From: a virus
Direction: 5' to 3' (one strand)
IMG/VR virus record: IMGVR_UViG_3300035670_000755
Coordinates: 1 to 34,797 of that record
Length of the DNA: 34,797 nt
This document shows positions 1-8,676 of the stretch, piece by piece. The translations under genes were made by a program, and so were the position numbers. The notes beneath the pieces were generated by a model. It saw nothing but the letters and a program-made list of their open reading frames with translations. It was not told where the DNA came from and did not search any database. The first letter of the stretch is position 1. Every line of letters starts with the position of its first letter.

Positions 1-1368
1 CTGCCATTCGTTCGGCTGATCGACCGTGATGATTCCGGGCACGGCAACCGTGCGGTCACCGTTCAGAACATTGACTTCGTATGTGCCTGCCACATTGGTC
101 TTGACCCATGCGTACAGGATCATGTCCCTGGCCTTGAGCGTGCCCCACGCCAGCGGGATAAAATCGCTCGCCTCGCAGAAGGTGACCAGCCGCACAAAAT
201 CAGACCCGATGCTGGCCTGCGCTGTCGTGACCTCCACCCGCAGCGCGTACTGGAAGCCGGGCAGGTCCGTGATGGCCACCTGCTGCGCCTTTACCCGCAC
301 CGTGCCCTGAACCCACAGCTTGTGGCCATCGGTGATCCACTTCTGCTGCCCCGGCGATGCCGCGCCAATGCCGGTCTGTTCGACGGTGCCGACTTCCTGC
401 GAAATGCGCTGGTTGCCGTTGATGTTCAGCAGGCAGGAGCGCAACGCCTGCACTTCCGCCGCCATGAACGAGCGCCGCAGTTCCCCCGCGTCCGACGCTG
501 CGAGGCGTGCAAGGTCATCGAACGTCCGGTCGGGCTGCTGGGCCAGCGCCTGTTCAACCGTGCGCCCGTCAACCATGCCGATCTGGCCAGCGCCGGTCGT
601 GGCGGACAACACGGCGAGCAGACCTGCCGTGGTCGCGTCCTCGAACAGCAGCACTTCGCTGCCCGCGTCGTTACGGTAAATGTAGGAGCGCGCGCCGTCC
701 ACGAACACGAAGGTTTCACCATCCGCCGTGTCGATCAGCGCCTGCGCAATGCCGCCATTGTCCGGCGTATAGATCACACCCGGCACAATGTTCAGCAGGG
801 CTTGTGCGAACAGATCGGCTTCGTCGCGGTAGCCCATCGACTGGTCGCGGTAGGCTGCCGATGCGTCGCCGGCGGCGGCGGCAAGACCGGCCTGCGCCGC
901 CGCCTTCGCACTATAATGTCGGGCGGAATACTGGCCGGGGAACCCAGTAACTTCGCTATTTTCGGATTTTTCCGCCCACTCCTGCGCCAGCGCGACTTTC
1001 GGATCAAGTAACTCAAGCGCCTTGGCTGCCACCACGCCGCCGATCACGTCATGCAAAACGTTGGTCAGCGTCCAGGACCCGGCACCGCTCGCGCCAACCT
1101 TCACGTAAAGATCGTTGTTCGCATCGGTGGCATCGCCATAAACCAGTGCCACACTATCTGCCGCGTGAGCCAGATCGGCGTCGAGGTTGGCCCGTGTGTC
1201 CTTCACCACGTCCACAGAGCCGAGCGAGAGCGTGCCCAGCGCCGCCTCGATCAGCGCGCCGATCGGCCGGATGTCCTCTTTCTGCGGTTCGTGCAATCCG
1301 CTCGATGCCACGCCCTCGGTCACGAACTCGCGCCAGGTGTTCAGGAATGCTTCGCTGATCGTACCCAT
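1..1368 (-). CDS. Tail fibre / receptor-binding appendage (3' end cut by window)
   Basis: 456 codons are open from an ATG at 1368 to the window edge with no stop, so the C-terminus is missing. The N-terminus (MGTISEAFLNTWREFV, then a segment with SSGLHEPQKEDIRPIGALIE) is the short attachment region seen on many alphaproteobacterial phage fibres. Around residues 125-180 there is a WAEKSENSEVTGFPGQYSARH stretch followed by an Ala-rich helix, also common in such fibres. The rest is beta-rich and probably forms the distal shaft or receptor-binding part. It lies 13 bp after the hub gene, as expected for the last tail gene. An AAAGGG element upstream serves as ribosome site. The fibre role comes from position and N-terminal style; the receptor is unknown. 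Confidence 0.75.
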   Translation of the reverse strand, partial: MGTISEAFLNTWREFVTEGVASSGLHEPQKEDIRPIGALIEAALGTLSLGSVDVVKDTRANLDADLAHAADSVALVYGDATDANNDLYVKVGASGAGSWTLTNVLHDVIGGVVAAKALELLDPKVALAQEWAEKSENSEVTGFPGQYSARHYSAKAAAQAGLAAAAGDASAAYRDQSMGYRDEADLFAQALLNIVPGVIYTPDNGGIAQALIDTADGETFVFVDGARSYIYRNDAGSEVLLFEDATTAGLLAVLSATTGAGQIGMVDGRTVEQALAQQPDRTFDDLARLAASDAGELRRSFMAAEVQALRSCLLNINGNQRISQEVGTVEQTGIGAASPGQQKWITDGHKLWVQGTVRVKAQQVAITDLPGFQYALRVEVTTAQASIGSDFVRLVTFCEASDFIPLAWGTLKARDMILYAWVKTNVAGTYEVNVLNGDRTVAVPGIITVDQPNEWQ

Positions 1369-1381
1369 AAGAGGCCCTTTC

Positions 1382-3448
1382 TCAGGTGACGGTCGCGGCC
1401 ACCGGCCCGGTCAGCGCCGAAGCGCCTCCCGATCCGTCGAAGGCGCGCGCCCAGTAATAATAGGTTCCGGCCGCAAGGCCGCTGTCGGTTCGGCTCACCA
1501 GCGCGCCCGGCGCTGCGGTGATATCGCTGCCCACCTGCACCGCCCCGCTGAAACTGGCGGTCGTGGTGCGGTAAAGCCGGGCATAGGCCAGGCTTGCGCT
1601 TGTCGGCATGGCGAAGCTGGCATCGGCCTGCCCTGCCGCGCCGGTCGCGGAAAGCGCGGTCGGCGCGCCCAGCGTCGCGGTGGCGGTGGGTGTGATCGTC
1701 GCGCTCGCGCTCCACGCGCTGGCGCGATAACCGATGGTCAGCGCGCGGATCTGCACGTCATAGGCTGTCCCGCTGTTGACAGCGGCGGATCGGGCCGTTT
1801 CGGCAGCATTGTCCACCGCCATCAGCACCCAGGTGCCGCCCGCGCTGGGGCGGTAGCGCACTTCATAGGCCAGATCGGCGCGGCCCGCGTCCCAGCTCGC
1901 CTCGATCGCCACGCCATTGCCTTCCGCCAGCACGATCTGCACCGCGCTCAACGCCAGGCCGGTCGGCACCGGCACCACGATTGTCGGCGTCACGCTGCCC
2001 GGTGCCAGCGGCGGCGCCCCTTCCTCGCTTGCCGCGTCGAAGTCCCAGTCGGCCGCTTCCACTTCGATCAGGCCGACGCTCACCGTTATCCGGTCGCGGC
2101 CGATTGCCAGCTTCACCCCGTCATCGATGGCAAAGACCGCATCGATATCCAGCTCGGCCGATCGCACCCGCACAAACCGCTGCCCGAACAGGTTCAGGCC
2201 GAACAGGTTCAGCACCAGTTGCAACCGCCACCGCTCACCCAGCCGCGCCGCCAGCAGCTTGCCCACGCGCGCGGCCTGGTTGTGGTGCGGCGCCCAGAAC
2301 AGTTCCACCGCCTGCGGATCGGTATTGGGGTCCGCGTCCACGCCGGGCACCTGCACCAGCGCGCTTTCCTGCGCGCGATAGGCGATGGCCGCTTCGGTAT
2401 AGAGCATCTTGAGCGCGCTCACCCGCTGCTGCGCCTTCGGCCCCAGCGATACCGCTGCGGACAGGATGTGATCGTCGGTCAGCGTGATCGTCGGCTCTTC
2501 GTAACGGCCCACACGCAGGTTGAAGGTGAAGTCCGGTCCCTGCCAGGCGAACCCGTCAACCGCCTGCAGCATGTCCGCCAGCACGCGGCGGCGCTCGTCG
2601 ACCGAAAGCCGGTAGCTGCCCCACAGCCGCCATTGCGCGATCGTCTCGCCGCTCACCGTCGTGCGCGTCAGATCGGCAATAGCGGCTTCTTGCGCAATAT
2701 TGGTCCAGTTGATCTTGTCGTAGCCCAGGCCATAGCCGTCGTCGTGCGCCACATAGTCGGCGATCACCAGCGGTCCGTTGTCGCTCCACGTCCACGTGCT
2801 GCGGTCGGAAAGCCGTACCGGGCCGCTGCCCCCATTGGTCGAATCCAGGCGCGGATCATAAACCTTCACCGCCTTGCGCACCTGGCTGTAGGACGGTTCG
2901 CGGCCGTTGTAGACTTCGCTGAAATGCTCCTGCTTCACCGGCGCGCAGATCAGCGCGGCATGCGCGCAACCGCGCTGGCGGTGGTCGCTTGTCCATTGTG
3001 GAAAGATCGCCCCCAGCTCGCTGATCGCGGGCTGGTCATCGCTGCCGGACCGGGTCAGCACACGCACCGCCCCGCGATAGCTCGCCTGCGTCACCACCCC
3101 GGCGCCGTCCAGCGTCACTGGCTGGTCGTTGATGCGGTGCTGCAGGATGACATCTTCTTCCCCAGTGCCAAGCGTGATCACCATCCCCAGCGTGCCGTTC
3201 GCGCTTTCCTCGAACGAAAGCACGCCGCTGGTGTGGATGATGCCGTAACCGCGGCGGCGCGATTCCACCGATCCGCGCACCAGTATCTGGCCATCGTCGG
3301 GTTTGGGCCGCCCGCCGGAAAAGATCGCCTTGACCAGCGCATTGGCCGCTGCGGTAAACGCCACGGTCACCACGGCGGTGATGACTTTCGCCAGCAACGC
3401 CTTGGCGCCCACGAACTTGATGATCGCTGCGGCTATCGCGCCAGGCAT
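1382..3448 (-). CDS. Tail hub / host-specificity protein (gpJ-like, with FnIII-like domains)
   Basis: 688 aa from ATG 3448, which overlaps the end of the peptidase gene by 16 bp; the reading frame is open further upstream but that stretch lies over the peptidase gene. Residues 1-45 are hydrophobic and Ala-rich (MPGAIAAAIIKFVGAKALLA...). The middle, with motifs such as SGVLSFEESANGT and the VDERRRVLADMLQAV segment, resembles tail-tip hub proteins of lambda J and gene-transfer-agent type. About the last 180 residues form two fibronectin-III-like repeats (YEVRYRPSAGGTW; TYYYWARAFDGSGG). It should cap the tail tip below the distal tail proteins and hold the fibre. Gene order distal tail, DUF2163-like, peptidase, hub is the classic GTA-like order. 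Subdomain limits are by eye. Confidence 0.85.
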   Translation of the reverse strand: MPGAIAAAIIKFVGAKALLAKVITAVVTVAFTAAANALVKAIFSGGRPKPDDGQILVRGSVESRRRGYGIIHTSGVLSFEESANGTLGMVITLGTGEEDVILQHRINDQPVTLDGAGVVTQASYRGAVRVLTRSGSDDQPAISELGAIFPQWTSDHRQRGCAHAALICAPVKQEHFSEVYNGREPSYSQVRKAVKVYDPRLDSTNGGSGPVRLSDRSTWTWSDNGPLVIADYVAHDDGYGLGYDKINWTNIAQEAAIADLTRTTVSGETIAQWRLWGSYRLSVDERRRVLADMLQAVDGFAWQGPDFTFNLRVGRYEEPTITLTDDHILSAAVSLGPKAQQRVSALKMLYTEAAIAYRAQESALVQVPGVDADPNTDPQAVELFWAPHHNQAARVGKLLAARLGERWRLQLVLNLFGLNLFGQRFVRVRSAELDIDAVFAIDDGVKLAIGRDRITVSVGLIEVEAADWDFDAASEEGAPPLAPGSVTPTIVVPVPTGLALSAVQIVLAEGNGVAIEASWDAGRADLAYEVRYRPSAGGTWVLMAVDNAAETARSAAVNSGTAYDVQIRALTIGYRASAWSASATITPTATATLGAPTALSATGAAGQADASFAMPTSASLAYARLYRTTTASFSGAVQVGSDITAAPGALVSRTDSGLAAGTYYYWARAFDGSGGASALTGPVAATVT

Positions 3449-3936
3449 GGCCGCCTCCGTTTGTCTCCGGTCGAGCGGCGCCGTTCGCCCGCGCGCGGCA
3501 CGCTCCAGGCGATTTCCGGGTGCAGCGGCACGATCACCACGCCGCCGCCATGCATCGCCCGCGCAGCCCACTTCGCGCCCAGGCACAGGCACATCGTCGG
3601 CCCCGTTCCCGGAATGTCGATAAGGCCGACATCGCCACGATCCGGCCAGCCGGTGGGCGTGCAACCCAACCCCTCCAGCACGCCTGCGGCGTATGCCGCC
3701 AGCCCGCCATGCCGCTCCAGAATGCGCAGCGCACCCGCGCCGGTGGAATAGCGCGGCCACTCCGGCATGGGGCGCGCCGCCACCCGCGCGGCATAGCGCA
3801 CGATCGAAAGCAGGCAGTCGCTGCGGCCCCAGGCAAAGGCCGTCTGCGCCCACAGCCGCAATTCGCGCGAAACCGCGTCGGATGCGATACTGCGCGCGCC
3901 GGGCGCGGGTTCATGCACCGTCAATAGTCCGGCCAT
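3433..3936 (-). CDS. NlpC/P60-like (C40) tail-tip peptidase
   Basis: 167 aa from ATG 3936 (MAGLLTVHEP), overlapping the preceding gene by 16 bp. The segment FAWGRSDCLLS places a candidate catalytic Cys at residue 41, and His129 (AARAMHGGGVV) is a candidate second residue. This matches the small C40-type cell-wall peptidases encoded between the DUF2163 and hub genes in GTA-like tails. The likely role is local cutting of host peptidoglycan during DNA entry. Catalytic assignment is from motif spacing only; a cysteine-dependent activity is inferred. Confidence 0.75.
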   Translation of the reverse strand: MAGLLTVHEPAPGARSIASDAVSRELRLWAQTAFAWGRSDCLLSIVRYAARVAARPMPEWPRYSTGAGALRILERHGGLAAYAAGVLEGLGCTPTGWPDRGDVGLIDIPGTGPTMCLCLGAKWAARAMHGGGVVIVPLHPEIAWSVPRAGERRRSTGDKRRRPCLAR

Positions 3937-4520
3937 GTCACCACCTTGTTGATCAGTGTGCCGACGAACTCGAAGCCCTTGTCGCCGGGGAAACGGCGCT
4001 GCTGGTCGGCATCGGTGTACATTGCGTACCGTGGCCGGGATCGCAGGCTGAAAAGGCTCTCGGCCTTGATCGTCACCGCCTTTTCGCCGCTCTCCCGATT
4101 GGTCAGGAACTCCGGGCGCAGGCACCGCCCGGCGGCAATTGGATAGGGCAGGTCCAGCGGCCGCTGGTTATCGGGATCGTCCGGGTCGTCCACGCCGAAG
4201 AACTGCACCAGGACATAGACGATGCGGCCTTTCACCTCGTCGCTGTACTCGGCGCGCGCCAGGCGCAGGATGGCGCTGTCAACCCCGGAAAGGGTAAAGC
4301 TCATTTCTGGCGCATCGCCGTTGACCGCCTGCTCCACACCGCTGATCGCGCCGATCTGGCCCAGCCCGTCCCACAGTGCACCGTCGTTCGTGCGCAGCCG
4401 CCCGTTGCCGCCGATCCACAGCCGCACCGGCGCGCTGGTGAAGTCGAACAGCACCAGAAAGCACGCCTGCACTTTCTTGCCCGCCAGATCGGCGGCGATG
4501 GTTTCGGGAAACAGGCTCAT
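3921..4520 (-). CDS. Tail-tip protein, DUF2163-like
   Basis: 199 aa (MSLFPETIAADLAGKKVQAC...). The segment FTSAPVRLWIGGNGRL and the later YTDADQQRRFPGDKGFEFV are typical of the hub-associated proteins found just before the C40 peptidase in GTA-like and siphophage tails. It overlaps the upstream distal-tail gene by 4 bp and the peptidase by 16 bp, so it is translated in a coupled cluster. It should form part of the tail-tip complex. Family assignment is by sequence style and gene order. Confidence 0.75.
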   Translation of the reverse strand: MSLFPETIAADLAGKKVQACFLVLFDFTSAPVRLWIGGNGRLRTNDGALWDGLGQIGAISGVEQAVNGDAPEMSFTLSGVDSAILRLARAEYSDEVKGRIVYVLVQFFGVDDPDDPDNQRPLDLPYPIAAGRCLRPEFLTNRESGEKAVTIKAESLFSLRSRPRYAMYTDADQQRRFPGDKGFEFVGTLINKVVTWPDY

Positions 4521-5191
4521 GGGTAAAGGCCCGCCGCAAAGTCTTCGATAAAGGTTACGCTCGGCGCCCCGTGGCGCAGGTTCTGCAGCTTCAGCGCCAT
4601 GCCGTCGTCGCTGGCCAGCCGCGCAATCATCGTCGGCTTGAGCTTCAGCTCCACCAGGTCGTAATCTTCGCGCAACGTGGGCGAACAGCGGATTGTCGCC
4701 ACGCTGCCGCTCCAGCTCACCCCGCTGGCGATATACGGATGCTCGCCCAGCCCGAAATAAAGCCCAGCTTCCAGCAGCCGCCCGTAACTGCCGAAATCGG
4801 CCGTGATCGTGCGCTGCCCCTGCACGCCGCTGACCAGCACGCCCGAAAGATCATCGGTCAGGTAGCCGGTGCCATCGGAAAAATACGTGCCATCCGAATG
4901 CGGCACCACGCCTGTGCCGATCGCGGCATCGCTGGCGCGATACCACAGGTCGAACAGCGGCAGCCGCACGGTATTCGCCCGGCCTTCCAGCAAGGCTTCC
5001 ATTGCGCGCCAGGCCAGCACGTCCGGGCCTTCGATCTGGTCGAAGTCCAGCGTCACCGAAAACGGCGCACGGATCGTCGGCACAACCTGGACAAAATCGG
5101 TCAGGCTCGTCGTCAGGCTCTGCGTGCGGCGCGGTGGCTGGATCGTCATCGCGCGCGGCACCAGCGTGGCGGGCCAGTCGAAGACCGTCAC
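4517..5191 (-). CDS. Distal tail protein (DUF2460-position protein)
   Basis: 224 aa. The start is GTG at 5191, inside a GTGA overlap with the tape-measure stop. The protein is beta-rich with VTLDFDQIEGPDVLAWRAME and a repeated Tyr/Gly segment. It holds the place after the tape measure where GTA-like tails encode the distal tail/DUF2460 protein. I do not see the standard DUF2460 signature clearly, so only the structural position is firm. It probably bridges tail tube and hub. Confidence 0.65.
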   Translation of the reverse strand: MTVFDWPATLVPRAMTIQPPRRTQSLTTSLTDFVQVVPTIRAPFSVTLDFDQIEGPDVLAWRAMEALLEGRANTVRLPLFDLWYRASDAAIGTGVVPHSDGTYFSDGTGYLTDDLSGVLVSGVQGQRTITADFGSYGRLLEAGLYFGLGEHPYIASGVSWSGSVATIRCSPTLREDYDLVELKLKPTMIARLASDDGMALKLQNLRHGAPSVTFIEDFAAGLYP

Positions 5192-7608
5192 GATCCCCGC
5201 CTTTCCAGTTGTTCCTGTACCCGGTCGCTTACGAATTCGTCATACCCGGCAAGGCCGCTGCGCGTCGTTTCGCTGGCGATCGCCTGCATCTGCTGCAGCA
5301 GGTCTTCGGTCATGACCGCCCCGCGCATGTCGAACTGCAGTATCCGCGCCGCACCGCGCCCGCCACTGCCGCCCACGCTGCTGTGCGGCAGGACCACCGC
5401 GCCGCCGGTTCCGGCAAAGACCGGCTCTGGTCCGTTCTCGCCCGCTATGCCCCAGGCCCCGGCCGGGATCGTGCCGCCATTCGCAAACAGACCGGCAAAC
5501 TGCGGGTCGCCCAGCGTTTGCGTCACGCTCGATGCCAGCCGCGCCTGCGGTGCCGCGCCGCCCAGCAAAGTCCCGAACACCGCGCCGAACAGCCCGCCGC
5601 CGCGCGATCGCGCGCCGCGCAGCGCCTCGGCCATCGGCGCAATGAAAAGATCCTCGATGAACATGGCGATCAACCCGCGCAGCAACGGGTCGCGCACGCC
5701 AAGCCGGGCGGCGATCGTGTCGGTCAGCGACTGGTGCACATAGTCCAGTTCCTCGACCATCAGCTCTTCAACCCGCTCGCCGCTTTCCAGCTTGTTGCGG
5801 CGCAACTGGTCGGCATAGCGGTCAAGCGGTCCCGCGCTGGCCAGGCGCTGGCCTTCGCGTTCGGCGGCCTGGCGGCTGTCCAGCAGGGCGCGCGCCTGTG
5901 CGGCATCGGCGATCTGCCCCGTGGCGATCTGCTGCTCCAGCAGGTTGCGCTCGATCTGCTGCTGCAGCTCCAGCGCACCGGCTTCCAGAATGGCGCGGTC
6001 GCGCGCCGTGTCCGCCACCCGCGCCCATGCGTCCAGCACTTGCACTTGCCGCGCGGCCATATCGCTGGCCATGCGCCGTTCGGCTTCGCTCTGGTCGCGG
6101 GCGATGCGCTCTTTCAGCAACCCGCCACTGGCCAGGATGCTGCCATCGGCAGACCGCTTGCCATAAAGCGTGTCCAGCATGTCCAGCAGATGCTGTTTCT
6201 GCGCTGCGCTGTAATCCTTGCTGGCGCGGATTTCCGCCTCGCGCTGCACCCGCTGGTCGGCCAGCATCTGGTACTGGATATCGGCGCGCTCCTGCGCGGA
6301 TGTCGCCAACGCCATCCGGGCCTGCAGCTCTTCCTGGTTGAGCGCGGCGATATCGCGCAGATAGGCCTGCTCTATATCGGCCTGTGCCTTGCTGCTGCGG
6401 CTCTTGCGCCCGCGCGCAGCCTTGCCATCTTCGCGCAGCGAAGGGTCCAGGGCGCCATCGGCAAGCGATTTCTCGATCGCGGCGGCGACTTTCTGCTTTT
6501 CCGGGTACGAAACCCCGTCGGCCACCGCCTTGAGAAACTCGTCCTTACTCACCGCAAGGCCAGTGAAATCAAGGCCCTCGGCCCGGCGGGCAGCATCAAC
6601 GGGGGAAAGTTTTCCGGCGCGGAAATCCGATACAAGCTGCCGAACCTGCGATTCGCGAGCCATTGAACCGCCGACGGGAATACCCAGCGCACCCATGGCC
6701 TTTTCGCCCATGGAAAGCCCGATACGCCCGGTAGCGAAACTGCCCATCGCCTTGTCGGCATTCGCCTTCTCGGCAGCCGCCTGCGCCCGCAGATTGATTG
6801 CCATCAACTGGGCATTCAAGCGCAGCATCTCGTTCTGGCTCTTGATCTTGCCGGTGGTCAGATCAAACATCTGACCCATGACGCCCTGGGCATCCGCCAG
6901 GCCGCTGGATGCCATCTCGACATCCTCCATGGCCTTCTTGGCGTCAAACAGCAGGCCGACAAACGGCCCCAGCACCTGCACCGCAACGATCAGGGCAATG
7001 CCCCATGGCCCGGTCAGAAACCGGGCAAACTTCGATCCTTCGCCTGCCGTCAACTGGATGGCCTGTGCCACCTGGCCAACCTGACTGGCGAATATCTGCT
7101 GCGGCCGCATGCCCAGCGCATACATCGTCGAAATATCGCCCAGCTGGAAACCGAGCTGCTGCAAGCCCGCCCGTTGCGCCCCGGTCGCCACGTTGGCCTG
7201 GCTGGTCGCCGCGATCGTCCGCTTCAGCTCGGCCTGCGCCTGGCGGTGCTCCTCTTCCACGCCCTGCAACGCCGCCCGCGTCAGCAACAGCGTGCGCTGG
7301 TATTCCTCCTGGCTGATCTTGCCCGCCTTAAGCGCCGCATCGGCCAGGCTGGTTTCGGTCTTTGCCTGCACTTGCGCCGCAGCCAGCGCGTCGATCGATG
7401 CTGCCGCGCGCTGCCACACGGCGGCGCTTTCGCCGCCGGTCCGCCCCGCCACGGCCATCTTCTCGGCCATCTCCAGGGCGCTGCCTGCTGTCATGTCCAG
7501 CGTCGCGCCCAGTTGCCTTGCGCGGCCTTCGGCCTTTTCCACGCCCGCCTCGAACCCACGGTCTGCGGTGCGGATTTCCAGCAGGGCTTCGCCCAGTTTT
7601 TCAGCCAT
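5188..7608 (-). CDS. Tape measure protein
   Basis: 806 aa from ATG 7608, the longest tail gene in the window. The N-terminus is Ala/Gln-rich and helical (coiled-coil-prone up to about residue 180). A hydrophobic block around residues 198-222 (FLTGPWGIALIVAVQVLGPF) could cross a membrane. A long charged helical middle follows, and the C-terminus carries the GLFANGGTIPAGAWGIAGENGPE signature of lambda gpH-like tape measures. It sets tail length and is ejected with the DNA. It follows the two tail assembly chaperones and overlaps the distal-tail gene, as in other siphophages. The tail length it would specify is of ordinary siphophage size. Confidence 0.92.
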   Translation of the reverse strand: MAEKLGEALLEIRTADRGFEAGVEKAEGRARQLGATLDMTAGSALEMAEKMAVAGRTGGESAAVWQRAAASIDALAAAQVQAKTETSLADAALKAGKISQEEYQRTLLLTRAALQGVEEEHRQAQAELKRTIAATSQANVATGAQRAGLQQLGFQLGDISTMYALGMRPQQIFASQVGQVAQAIQLTAGEGSKFARFLTGPWGIALIVAVQVLGPFVGLLFDAKKAMEDVEMASSGLADAQGVMGQMFDLTTGKIKSQNEMLRLNAQLMAINLRAQAAAEKANADKAMGSFATGRIGLSMGEKAMGALGIPVGGSMARESQVRQLVSDFRAGKLSPVDAARRAEGLDFTGLAVSKDEFLKAVADGVSYPEKQKVAAAIEKSLADGALDPSLREDGKAARGRKSRSSKAQADIEQAYLRDIAALNQEELQARMALATSAQERADIQYQMLADQRVQREAEIRASKDYSAAQKQHLLDMLDTLYGKRSADGSILASGGLLKERIARDQSEAERRMASDMAARQVQVLDAWARVADTARDRAILEAGALELQQQIERNLLEQQIATGQIADAAQARALLDSRQAAEREGQRLASAGPLDRYADQLRRNKLESGERVEELMVEELDYVHQSLTDTIAARLGVRDPLLRGLIAMFIEDLFIAPMAEALRGARSRGGGLFGAVFGTLLGGAAPQARLASSVTQTLGDPQFAGLFANGGTIPAGAWGIAGENGPEPVFAGTGGAVVLPHSSVGGSGGRGAARILQFDMRGAVMTEDLLQQMQAIASETTRSGLAGYDEFVSDRVQEQLERRGS

Positions 7609-7616
7609 GGCGCTTC

Positions 7617-7895
7617 TCAGCCATCCGTCAGACCCTCCTCGGAAGGTGCTGAGCCGTCACATGGACCGGCGGACGAACCGCTTGACGCCGCCACCGTCAC
7701 CAGCCCGATGCCCATCGCGCCCAGCATGGCGGGCTGGGGCCTGCGCGCCCGCTGGCGCCCGCCGCCCGTTGCGGCGGCATGCAGCCGGTCCAGCAGCGTG
7801 CGCTGCACGTCCTTTTCATACGCGCCCGCCGCCAGCGCGCCCGCCCGCACCGCGTCCAGTTGCTCTTCGGCCTGCAGGCGCGGCAACATCGTCAT
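7617..7895 (-). CDS. Tail assembly chaperone, downstream frame (gpGT-type extension)
   Basis: From ATG 7895 this gives 92 aa (MTMLPRLQAEEQLDAVRAG...). The start overlaps the stop of the upstream chaperone frame (ATGA). The same frame stays open upstream and encodes a convincing Trp-rich segment, DWGETIPRLVRFYGG then APNWWLEQAPGALVRAF, directly in front of this ATG (about 7893-8000). That segment lies in the -1 frame relative to the upstream gene. The likely product is therefore a -1 frameshift fusion of the upstream protein, as with lambda gpG-T. It would recruit the tape measure to tube subunits. The exact slip site is not clear. Confidence 0.7.
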   Translation of the reverse strand: MTMLPRLQAEEQLDAVRAGALAAGAYEKDVQRTLLDRLHAAATGGGRQRARRPQPAMLGAMGIGLVTVAASSGSSAGPCDGSAPSEEGLTDG

Positions 7896-8488
7896 GAAAG
7901 CCCGAACCAGCGCGCCAGGCGCTTGCTCCAGCCACCAGTTCGGCGCCCCGCCATAGAACCGGACAAGCCGGGGGATGGTCTCGCCCCAGTCCGCTGGCCT
8001 GCCGCCAGCGCGTCGATCGCGTCCGTCCCGATCCCCGCCGCCCTGGCGATCGCTCCTGCCACGCCGAGACGATTGCGCAGCAGAAGCCCGGTAAAAACAT
8101 CGCAGATCGCCTGGCGGTGCGCGCCGCTCAATGCGCTGAATATTTCCGGCGCAACGCCCACCGCCACGCGGCGCGCCACCGTGTCGATCAGCGCGGCCAG
8201 CTCGGCCTCGGCATCATCGCCTTCGGCTTCGGCCAGCGCCTGGATGCGCCGCCCCCACTGCCCGAAGCGGTGGCTGTCGATGATCGAAAGTTCGTCGGGA
8301 GAAAGGATCTCCACCACGTGGCGCTTGCCCTCGTGCGTGATGGCGATCGTCGGCCGGACAATCAGCGTGTCCAGATCCAGCAGCGGCCCGTCCGCTGCAC
8401 TGTCCGGTACCCGGTCCGCTGCCAGACCGGCGCTCGCTCCTGTGGCATCCCGGTCGGCGCTGCTGCTGTGTGGTGAAGGCGTATCCAT
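7892..8488 (-). CDS. Tail assembly chaperone (gpG-like)
   Basis: 198 aa from ATG 8488 (MDTPSPHSSSADRDATG...). The core is ITHEGKRHVVEILSPDELSIIDSHRFGQW, followed by a helical region with SGAHRQAICDVFTGLLL. Size and position between the tube and tape-measure genes fit the upstream chaperone. The last ~35 residues (QRTGARPSPGLSGSM...) look like read-through of non-native frame and are low-complexity, while the -1 frame over the same bases is protein-like, supporting a frameshift near 8000-8040. A 20-bp palindrome (8523-8542) and a terminator-like hairpin lie just upstream of the start, suggesting its own transcription start. Confidence 0.7.
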   Translation of the reverse strand: MDTPSPHSSSADRDATGASAGLAADRVPDSAADGPLLDLDTLIVRPTIAITHEGKRHVVEILSPDELSIIDSHRFGQWGRRIQALAEAEGDDAEAELAALIDTVARRVAVGVAPEIFSALSGAHRQAICDVFTGLLLRNRLGVAGAIARAAGIGTDAIDALAAGQRTGARPSPGLSGSMAGRRTGGWSKRLARWFGLS

Positions 8489-8522
8489 GCCCGGCGATAT
8501 GCACAGCCCGGCGGCATGGCCG

Positions 8523-8542
8523 CGCCCCGGACAGGTGTCCGG
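8523..8542. repeat. 20-bp palindrome, copy 1 of 3 (CCCCGGACA-GG-TGTCCGGGG)
   Basis: Perfect 9-bp arms around a 2-bp centre, 34 bp upstream of the chaperone start. Identical elements occur at 14949-14968 and 22607-22626. See the finding on a possible late-gene operator. Apart from the element and hairpin, the 188-bp gap 8489-8676 holds nothing else I recognise. Confidence 0.85.
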
Positions 8543-8562
8543 GGTATCGTGTCGTCATGGCG

Positions 8563-8601
8563 GGAAAAGGACCGGAAAGCGCGCCTTCGGCCTTCCGGTC
8601 C
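8563..8601 (-). terminator. Rho-independent terminator-like hairpin after the tail tube gene
   Basis: Arms GGACCGGAA (8567-8575) and TTCCGGTCC (8593-8601) form a 9-bp stem. Read on the minus strand the stem is followed by TTTT. It lies 76 bp past the tube stop codon and before the palindrome and chaperone start, so it could end or attenuate the head-to-tube transcript. Confidence 0.5.
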
Positions 8602-8676
8602 CTTACGCCAATCGGCCCTGCGGTGCAACGCCGTTGCCCCGGTGCTGTGGCCATGGCCAGGCCATGGCCCGGACGT

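Noticed and set aside
1187-3751. 854-aa plus-strand open frame opposite the tail hub gene
   Set aside because: It is the mirror of the GC-rich hub gene; the translation is Arg/His/Ala-rich without motifs, while the minus strand has a clear tail protein.
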